Notes under the pieces: generated by a model
What the model was told of the DNA's origin: nothing
Database searches by the model: none
Seen by the model: the letters and a program-made list of their open reading frames with translations, nothing else
NCBI GenBank assembly: GCA_938743325.2
Contig: OW568876.1
Coordinates: forward strand, 62,001 to 126,000
Reading direction: 5' to 3'
Length of the DNA stretch: 64,000 nucleotides
Source of the DNA: Pycnococcus provasolii
Taxonomy: Eukaryota > Chlorophyta > Pseudoscourfieldiophyceae > Pseudoscourfieldiales > Pycnococcaceae
Position numbers and translations under genes: made by a program
Part shown: positions 56,294 through 64,000 of the stretch, in pieces
Layout: each line of letters begins with the position of its first letter
How positions within the stretch are numbered: the first letter of the stretch is position 1

Positions 56294-59083
56294 TCAATGC
56301 ATGATGGATGGATAGACCCACCCAGCGCCCTTAATTGCTGCAACAACGGAGAGTGCAACCGCGCCAGCACCCACCACAGTCTGAAGACGCCTCTCCGCTG
56401 CGGCTGAATGTTTGCCGAGCTTCTCAGCTTCCTGCGTCTTCGTCTTCAGCTCCGCAATAGCCGAGTTACGCTGCGCGATCGCCGAGTCGCGCTGAGCGCC
56501 CGCGTCGTTCGCGACACACGCGAGCTCGTCCGCACGCGTGCGCTGCGCCTCCAGGGCACTCTCGCGATCCGCGATGATCGCCTGCGCCTCTTTGATCTGC
56601 TCCGACGCCGCGGCCGCCTGCTCGCGTGCACGCTCGAGCTGCTTGCATACCTCGAAAACCTCCTCGTTTTTCGCCTTCAGGCTTTCGAGCGCGCGGCTGT
56701 GCTGCGCCTCGAGCTTCGCGTGAGCCTTCTCGGTCTGGTCGTGCTTCGACTGCAGCGAGCCGATCGCCTTCCGCGACGCCTGCACCTCCTTCTCGTAGGA
56801 ACACGCCTGCTTGAGCGCACGCTCGAGCTTCGCCTTCACATTGTTCACCTCCGCGCTCTTCGCCTTCAGGCTTTCGAGCGCGCGGCTGTGCTGCGCCTCG
56901 AGCTTCGCATGAGCCTTCTCGATCTGGTCGTGCTTCGCCTGCAGCGAGTCGATCGCCTTCCGAGACGCCTGCACCTCTTGCTCGGAGGACCCTTTCGTTG
57001 CCTCTGCATCCGCCTGCGCCTTGGCGAGCTTCGCCTTGACGTCGTTCAGCTTCGCCTGGCTGTCGGCGAGCTCGGAGCGCGCCGTGGCGGCATCGTTCTC
57101 GGCAGACTTTCGCTTCGCGTCGAGCGCGCGAGCGAGCTTCTCCGCAACCGCCGATTGCTTGCTGAGCTTCTCAGCCTTCATGATCGCCGAGTCGCGCTGA
57201 GCGCCTGCATCGTTCGCGACACACGAGAGCTCGTCCGCACGCGTGCGCTGCGCCTCCACGGCGCTGCGTGCCGCCTCCAGGGCACTCTCGCGATCCGCGA
57301 TGATCGCCTGCGCCTCTTTGATCTGCTCCGACGCCGCGGCCGCCTGCTCGCGCGCACGCTCGAGCTGCTTGCGTGCGTCGTACACCTCCGCGCTCTTCGC
57401 CTTCAGGCTTTCGAGCGCGCGGCTGTGCTGCGCCTCGAGCTTCGCATGAGCCTTCTCGATCTGGTCGTGCTTCGACTGCAGCGAGTCGATTGCCTTCCGC
57501 GACGCCTGCACCTCTTGCTCGGAGGACCCTTTCGTTGCCTCTGCATCCGCCTGCGCCTTGGCGAGCTTCGCCTTGACGTCGTTCAGCTTCGCCTGGCTGT
57601 CGGCGAGCTCGGAGCGCGCCGTGGCGGCATCGTTCTCGGCAGACTTTCGCTTCGCGTCGAGCGCGCGAGCGAGCTTCTCCGCAACCGCCGATTGCTTGCT
57701 GAGCTTCTCAGCCTTCATGATCGCCGAGTCGCGCTGAGCGCCTGCATCGTTCGCGACACACGAGAGCTCGTCCGCACGCGTGCGCTGCGCCTCCACGGCG
57801 CTGCGTGCCGCCTCCAGGGCACTCTCGCGATCCGCGATGATCGCCTGCGCCTCTTTGATCTGCTCCGACGCCGCGGCCGCCTGCTCGCGCGCACGCTCGA
57901 GCTGCTTGCGTGCGTCGTACACCTCCGCGCTCTTCGCCTTCAGGCTTTCGAGCGCGCGGCTGTGCTGCGCCTCGAGCTTCGCATGAGCCTTCTCGATCTG
58001 GTCGTGCTTCGACTGCAGCGAGTCGATCGCCTTCCGCGACGCCTGCACCTCTTGCTCGGAGGACCCTTTCGTTGCCTCTGCATCCGCCTGCGCCTTGGCG
58101 AGCTTCGCCTTGACGTCGTTCAGCTTCGCCTGGCTGTCGGCGAGCTCGGCGCGCGCCGTGGCGGCATCATTCTCGACTAGCTTGCACATTTTCCTGAGTC
58201 GATCGCGCTCAGCGAGAAGCGCCTCCGTCTCCTTGCGATCCTGCTCGTGCTGTTGCCTGGAATCAGCCGCGAGCTTTTCGCACTCGTCACGTAGATTAGC
58301 GATTTTGCACTCGTGTTGAGCAACACGAGCCTGCGACGCCTCGAGCTCAATGCGCAGGCTTCTAATTTTCTCGAACGAAAGGCGATGCACCTTCTGTGCC
58401 CCCGCCTTTGCCGTTTCGATCTCCGTGTCCTTGGCGTCGAGCTGACCTTGCAGGTTTTCCTTGGTCGCCTGTTCGATGTTTTGAATTTTTTCGAACGCGA
58501 GTTTCTGAACACGCTGTGCCCCCGCACGTTGCTGCTCGTACTGCTTGACGACGTCGCCTAGTTTCTCGCGCAGCATCCTCGCCTCCTTCCTCGACAGTTC
58601 GAGTTCGCCGTGGTTGTTGTCGAGCTGCGCGAGTTTGGCGCGCAGCTGATCGTTCTGCGCGTTGCACCTGCGCATCACCTCGGCGAGCACGTTCGCCTGT
58701 TCCTTGGTGGTTTCGAGTTCGTTAACCTTCATGGCGAGCTGCGTTTCCGCATCCTTTCGGCTGACGTTGGCGTCTTGTATGAGTTTGCGTGTCGTTTCGA
58801 GTTCGCGCGCTTGTTTCGAAGCCGCCTTTTTGAGCGCGTCAATTGTCTTTTGCACTTCCGCGGCATACTTGGTCCGCTTCGAGATTGCCTTCTGTGCCTG
58901 ACTTGACGACAGTGACAGTGACGACGGCGATCCCCCACGAACATGAGCGGGTTTCCCGGAAACGGACCCGGAGAGGAACGTGTGCAGCGACCCCGACGTG
59001 TGCTTCAAGGAACGCGAGTTGGTCAACGATCGGAGTGGAGAAAGCTGCGAAGAAGAAGAAGGCTGCTGGGAAGAAGATGACAT
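56294..59083 (-). CDS. Tail-anchored coiled-coil protein with 179-residue repeats
   Basis: This predicted 929-residue protein is almost wholly coiled coil. The ATG at 59083 follows a T-rich leader; a further upstream in-frame ATG at 59293 seems unlikely. After a Ser-rich head, helices run to the end. Residues rich in AEATKGSSEQEVQASRKAID, KAHAKLEAQHSRALESLKAK and EAQAIIADRESALEAARSAV recur every 179 residues, reflecting 537-bp DNA repeats. The last 28 residues hold one hydrophobic helix (AGAVALSVVAAIKGAGWVYP), so it is probably tail-anchored with the rod in the cytosol, like golgins or organelle tethers. No family is recognised, and golgin is an analogy only. Confidence 0.75.
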   Translation of the reverse strand: MSSSSQQPSSSSQLSPLRSLTNSRSLKHTSGSLHTFLSGSVSGKPAHVRGGSPSSLSLSSSQAQKAISKRTKYAAEVQKTIDALKKAASKQARELETTRKLIQDANVSRKDAETQLAMKVNELETTKEQANVLAEVMRRCNAQNDQLRAKLAQLDNNHGELELSRKEARMLREKLGDVVKQYEQQRAGAQRVQKLAFEKIQNIEQATKENLQGQLDAKDTEIETAKAGAQKVHRLSFEKIRSLRIELEASQARVAQHECKIANLRDECEKLAADSRQQHEQDRKETEALLAERDRLRKMCKLVENDAATARAELADSQAKLNDVKAKLAKAQADAEATKGSSEQEVQASRKAIDSLQSKHDQIEKAHAKLEAQHSRALESLKAKSAEVYDARKQLERAREQAAAASEQIKEAQAIIADRESALEAARSAVEAQRTRADELSCVANDAGAQRDSAIMKAEKLSKQSAVAEKLARALDAKRKSAENDAATARSELADSQAKLNDVKAKLAKAQADAEATKGSSEQEVQASRKAIDSLQSKHDQIEKAHAKLEAQHSRALESLKAKSAEVYDARKQLERAREQAAAASEQIKEAQAIIADRESALEAARSAVEAQRTRADELSCVANDAGAQRDSAIMKAEKLSKQSAVAEKLARALDAKRKSAENDAATARSELADSQAKLNDVKAKLAKAQADAEATKGSSEQEVQASRKAIDSLQAKHDQIEKAHAKLEAQHSRALESLKAKSAEVNNVKAKLERALKQACSYEKEVQASRKAIGSLQSKHDQTEKAHAKLEAQHSRALESLKAKNEEVFEVCKQLERAREQAAAASEQIKEAQAIIADRESALEAQRTRADELACVANDAGAQRDSAIAQRNSAIAELKTKTQEAEKLGKHSAAAERRLQTVVGAGAVALSVVAAIKGAGWVYPSIMH
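56860..58170. repeat. 537-bp tandem repeats inside the coiled-coil gene
   Basis: The CCTCTGCATCCGCCTGCGCC mark recurs at 57001, 57538 and 58075, giving a period of exactly 537 bp (179 codons). The units 57001-57537 and 57538-58074 are nearly identical, with only a few differences by eye. Partial, more diverged copies flank them on both sides. Confidence 0.9.
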
Positions 59084-60435
<1,352 letters not shown>

Positions 60436-60721
60436 CTCACCGACCAAACTTCGCACAAGAACAAAAAAAGCAAGCTGTGACTGCAAAAAAAAGCACGCCG
60501 CATCGCGCGTGCGTTTCGTTGGCGGTACACCCTTAGAAAGGTTTTAGGACAAGATCAACCAACCCTTTTGAAAAGTAAAGAAAAAAAAATCACATTTAGA
60601 AGAAAAAGTAGATCCTGATGATTAGATTAGAGCCCATCATTGTTGCTGTCGTCGGTTTCTTTTAACCCCAACCTTCGATTCGTAGTACTATGTATGTGTA
60701 TGGGTAACCGACGAATCAGCT

Positions 60722-61267
60722 TCATTCTTGTTCGTCTCGCTCTCGCTGCTGCCGCTCACGCAGTCTCCTTCTCTGCATTTCCTTGTTCTCACCTGCATCC
60801 ATCACGTTCTTCATCGTCACGTTCTTCATCGCCGCGGTAATCTTGTGCTTCATGGTGATCTTCGTCGTGCCACCCTTCTTGCGTCGAACGCCGCTCTTCT
60901 TGCGCCCGCGCGGACGTTCCGAGGCGGCATTCTTGCCAGACGATAACGACGACGGGTCGTCGGCGCCACCTCGCGACGATGAGGACGACGGGTCGTCGTC
61001 GCTTGGGAAGTGCGCATCCTCGTCATCCAGGTCGTACTCTAGCGGGCGCATGAGAGGCTCCACCACCATGAACTCCCGTGTGATGAAGGCGTTGTTCGGG
61101 ACCATGAGCTTGCGACGGCCATGCCGAAGAATCGTGTATCGCAAATCAACAGCCTCGCAGATGCCCTCGAGCCAGCCACGAGGTAGAGGTGGTACTGCAT
61201 CGTTGTCGGTTGGCAGGTCACCTTTATACATCACATCGTCCATATCGATGGTTTGCAACGCCACTGC

Positions 61268-61298
<31 letters not shown>

Positions 61299-63118
61299 GA
61301 CGACGGCGACGACGACGGCGACAGCGACGACGACAACGGCGACGACGGCGACGAGCTCGACTTGGATGGCGCGGTGCTAGCATCCGCAGATTGCCCTTTG
61401 CCATTGCCCTTCGTCGACTCGCTCGCCTTCGCCTTACCCTTGCTGCCATCAAATAAGCTACTCAGAGGGTCCAACCTCGCCATCGGCTTCTCCTCTTTTC
61501 TGTCATTCTCCTTCTTGCTGTCTGCTGAGGCCAACTGCGCAGCGGACGGTGAGACGGAGGACGAAGTGGCGGCAGTAGCGACGACGGGTGACGTCGATGG
61601 CAAGGCGAGTGCGCCGCTCTCTGCCGGCATCGGCAGGGCGGCAACGCCACCCGCGCTGCCCAAGCTCGTGAGCGCAGCATTCGTGAACGGAATGGCAACG
61701 CGATCGCCACTCTTGAACGGCTGGCTTGCGAACAGGAACATTCCCGCGGCGAAGTTTTGTCCCACGTCGCGGAAGCAGTAGAGTAGCGCAATGCTCGCGG
61801 GCATGATCCAGTTGGACACCTGCAGGCCGAGTGCAGTCAGCATGACGATGGCAGCAACGAGCAGAACAATCAGCTCACTCGCGTTGAGTACCAGGTTAGC
61901 GACGCGCTTTGGGATCAGAGACTGTGCCTGGAGTTGCGCAAGCGTACCCGTGACGAGTCGGTTCACGCCCCACAACACCCAGAGGATCACTCCCACCTCG
62001 ATTATGCGAGGGATGAGAGTTGCGCCGTTCTTGATGATCTGCTTACCAAGCACGACGAAACCCGCCAAGAATGGAAGCAGGCTGAGCACGGAGCTGAAGC
62101 TTGCGCCGAGCGCGGCGACCATCGCGGGAAGTCCCGCCATGGATAGCTGGGGAAGCGTCGCGGCAACGAATGTCGTGAGCATGGGAAGGCGGAACGACCA
62201 CGACACGCCTGCACCAATCATGCGCACGCGTGCAAAGTACGGCCGATTCCAGATGAAAAGGCACTTGTCCCACCCATTCATGGGAAGTTCTCTCCAGAAG
62301 TCGCGCTCTTTCTCTGTTGGCAGCTTGCCTGTGTTTGGGTCCCGTGGCAGTTCGCCACCGGTGAGAGAATATCCGCTCGGAGGCAGTGGTCCTGTCACCT
62401 TGAGGATGTTCAGGACTGCATTGCTTCGCCACCCCGCGGCTGTCTTTCCCATGCGTCCGGTGAGACTTTCTGCCGCGTTCGCGACGGCGCCGCCCGTGGA
62501 TGACGACATACCTGTGATGGTAGTCTGGAACACGCTCCCCACGGACGTCTGCTCCTCCAGCATCCTGTCGATGGCTGCCAAGTCAGCCTCCATCTGCATC
62601 GACGCCGGAAGCGGTGTGGAAGTTTTCTTGCTCGACGACGCCGTGCGACGCCTCTTCGTTTCGGGAAGGTTTTCGTCGCTGTCGTCGTAGCTTTCGAGCA
62701 TCGTGGTATCGTCTTCGTCGAAGCTGGCAGCTGCGAGCTGCACGTCGTTTGGAAATGCGCCAGCAAAGTCGTAGTCGTCCTCGTCATCCTCGCTTAGCAG
62801 ACAGTACATGTCGTCGTCCCACGGCGGATCTTCGCCGTTTGGAAAGTGCATCCTCGTTCTGCTTCCGACGGACGTCGTCGCGAACCTGACGACGTTTGAA
62901 AATGCGGTGTTCGTTCTGTGTATCAACGTGCTCACCTCGTCGGAGACGGCAGTCAGACGCGAGACGGACTGTTTCTGAGAGGAGGAGGAGGAGGAGGAGG
63001 AGGAGGAGGAAGGCGATGGCGACGACGACGCGTTTTTCGGCGTTTGTGCTCTTGTGAGCACAAGAGCGGCGTGCTTTCTTCTACGGAAGGGTGCTGCTGA
63101 CTTTCTTTGAACGTTCAT
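60722..63118 (-). CDS. MscS-family mechanosensitive channel
   Basis: This predicted 798-residue small-conductance mechanosensitive channel releases ions on membrane tension. I start at the ATG of 63118, which opens an Arg/Ala-rich MNVQRKSAAPFRRRKHAALV that could be a plastid transit peptide; an upstream in-frame ATG at 63331 adds a Cys/Gly/Ala-rich stretch. A poly-Ser run from AGG triplets and acidic regions follow. Transmembrane segments start near residue 285 (SWSFRLPMLTTFVAATLPQL; AGFVVLGKQIIKNG; ELIVLLVAAIVMLTALGLQV). The MscS pore and beta domain are LYCFRDVGQNFAAGMFLF, then KSGDRVAIPF; after a long Ser/Asp-rich insertion it resumes with GICEAVDLRYTILRHGRRKL. The insertion within the beta domain is unusual. 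Confidence 0.82.
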
Positions 63119-63955
63119 CCACCTCCACTCGCGCAATGTAGATTTCCTCCTGATGCGCTCTAGAGCTCCTCCTGAGGTAGCCCCGCCACAAGCCGCAGAA
63201 GCCCCACAAGAAGCCCCACAAGCCCCTGAGGTGGAGGCACGCAGGTGCGAGCATCTCCGAGACCCACAATGAGAGGACTCCTGGGCACCACCACAAGTGC
63301 CCGCCATATACCCGCCTCCTATACCCGCCATGGGTACCCCCGGACTAGGAACGCGTTAATCTTCGCAGAGGGAGTGAAATAAATGCGCTTCGAACACAAA
63401 TGTCTCGAGACCAAAGCACAGCACAGGTAATAAGGGTATTTGGAATCGCATTACCCTAACCTAATACCGTGGAAGTACTGTAATATTCGGTTGAAGGGGG
63501 AGAATCTACGCTTCCGTGCTCGCCGTCCATTCCGTCTTTTTTTTGTCGGTCAAACCTAGGGTACCACGGTGGATCCCTCCATCTATCCATTCATTCAACG
63601 GCAATGGTGGATCCCCAAACCCGAATCGTTTCAGGTTTCAACTTTCAAGACCTCTTTCTTTCTCCCGTATCTCCGGAGCGTTGATTTCGCTCGATGTGGT
63701 TTTCCTAAATCCTAATGCCCGTTATAACCCTAATAATGCCCTAACCTAACCCTAACCCTAACCCTAACCCTAATGCCCTAATGCCCTAATGCCCTCCTGC
63801 CCTCCCCTGCCCTAATAACCCTCTGCCGCACCGCCGCCGCCATCACATCCGCCATCTTCCGCCATTCTCACCCTTTGAATACACACTACACTTCCTTCTC
63901 CTACAAGTTTGACCTTCTTCATTTCAGTCATTTTGTCAGTCATTTTGTCAGTAAA
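63119..63955. other. Divergent spacer upstream of RIO2
   Basis: The spacer between the MscS and RIO2 genes contains an AAGCCCCACAAG-type short repeat (63188-63230), a CCCTAA-rich array (63739-63794) grading into CCCTAATG units, and a TCAGTCATTTTG triplication just before the RIO2 start codon (63925-63952). No other gene is seen. Confidence 0.55.
63739..63794. repeat. CCCTAA / CCCTAATG array
   Basis: Four to five CCCTAA units are followed by three CCCTAATG units, about 160-215 bases upstream of the RIO2 start codon. Confidence 0.85.
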
Positions 63956-64000
63956 ATGAAACTCGACGTCAGCGCGCTAAGGTACCTGTCCGGTGACGAG
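63956..64000 (+). CDS. RIOK2: RIO2 kinase, first 15 codons (rest outside window)
   Basis: The last 45 bases encode MKLDVSALRYLSGDE, which matches the conserved start of RIO2 atypical kinases (plant forms open MKLDVN.LRYLSKDD before the winged-helix domain). RIO2 acts in late 40S ribosome maturation, like TSR3 elsewhere in the window. Only the N-terminus is visible, so the call rests on this motif. Confidence 0.75.
   Translation, partial: MKLDVSALRYLSGDE

Noticed and set aside
56408-58180. 590-codon plus-strand frame with Leu/Arg repeats
   Set aside because: It is the antisense shadow of the coiled-coil gene; the repeats come from the 537-bp units.
63739-63794. True chromosome end
   Set aside because: The arrays are short, occur internally many times in both orientations, and are followed by RIO2 coding sequence.

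Overview
The window is nuclear DNA of a eukaryotic alga, most likely a small, compact-genome green alga of prasinophyte grade. Plastid proteins are nuclear-encoded (FtsZ2-type division protein, MenG methyltransferase of phylloquinone synthesis, an Hsp70-like ATPase). Their N-termini look like simple transit peptides with no hydrophobic signal sequence ahead, which points to a primary plastid. Genes are dense, on both strands and mostly intronless. The few introns I can place are short (83-296 bp), GT-AG, and sit mainly near gene starts. Coding GC is high. TTAGGG/CCCTAA arrays inside the sequence hint at a TTAGGG-type telomere, which I cannot confirm. Two cilium-linked genes (ARMC9 and a SPATA7-like gene) suggest a flagellate or a recent descendant of one.

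Layout. 1-10.4 kb: RAD51C (runs off the left edge), a two-RRM protein, the rRNA-modifying enzyme TSR3, condensin II subunit CAP-D3, and an unrecognised coiled-coil/RGG protein. 10.5-15.05 kb: an island bracketed by a 47-bp near-identical direct repeat, holding a membrane-anchored glycosyltransferase-methyltransferase fusion and a truncated tandem relative. 15-17.1 kb: ATG7. 17.26-19.13 kb: an incomplete tyrosine-recombinase retrotransposon with split direct repeats. 19.4-26.4 kb: a kinesin-5-like motor and a CNBD-type K+ channel. 27.1-27.7 kb: a Tc1/mariner-like MITE. 28-41.9 kb: mitochondrial carrier, SPATA7-like protein, FtsZ2, tubulin cofactor A, a PH/PTB-like protein, an NDC1-like membrane protein, an Hsp70 lacking its substrate-binding half overlapped by a membrane microprotein, MenG, a DUF985 cupin, and a TPR-FKBP. 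42.7-46.3 kb: Argonaute. 47.6-52.4 kb: topoisomerase III-alpha with an RGG tail, and ARMC9. 53.7-59.1 kb: a second CNBD channel and a coiled-coil protein built on 537-bp tandem repeats. 59.8-63.1 kb: a ubiquitin-nickel superoxide dismutase fusion and an MscS channel. The first 15 codons of RIO2 kinase end the window.

The gene order shows no operon-like pathway clustering; neighbours are unrelated housekeeping genes. The most striking item is the ubiquitin-NiSOD fusion: cleavage by deubiquitinases after the ubiquitin Gly-Gly would expose exactly the N-terminal His-Cys needed for the nickel hook. Other notable structures are the repeat-bracketed glycosyltransferase island, the split-repeat retroelement, telomere-like arrays in the 5' flanks of several genes, and a same-strand gene overlap.
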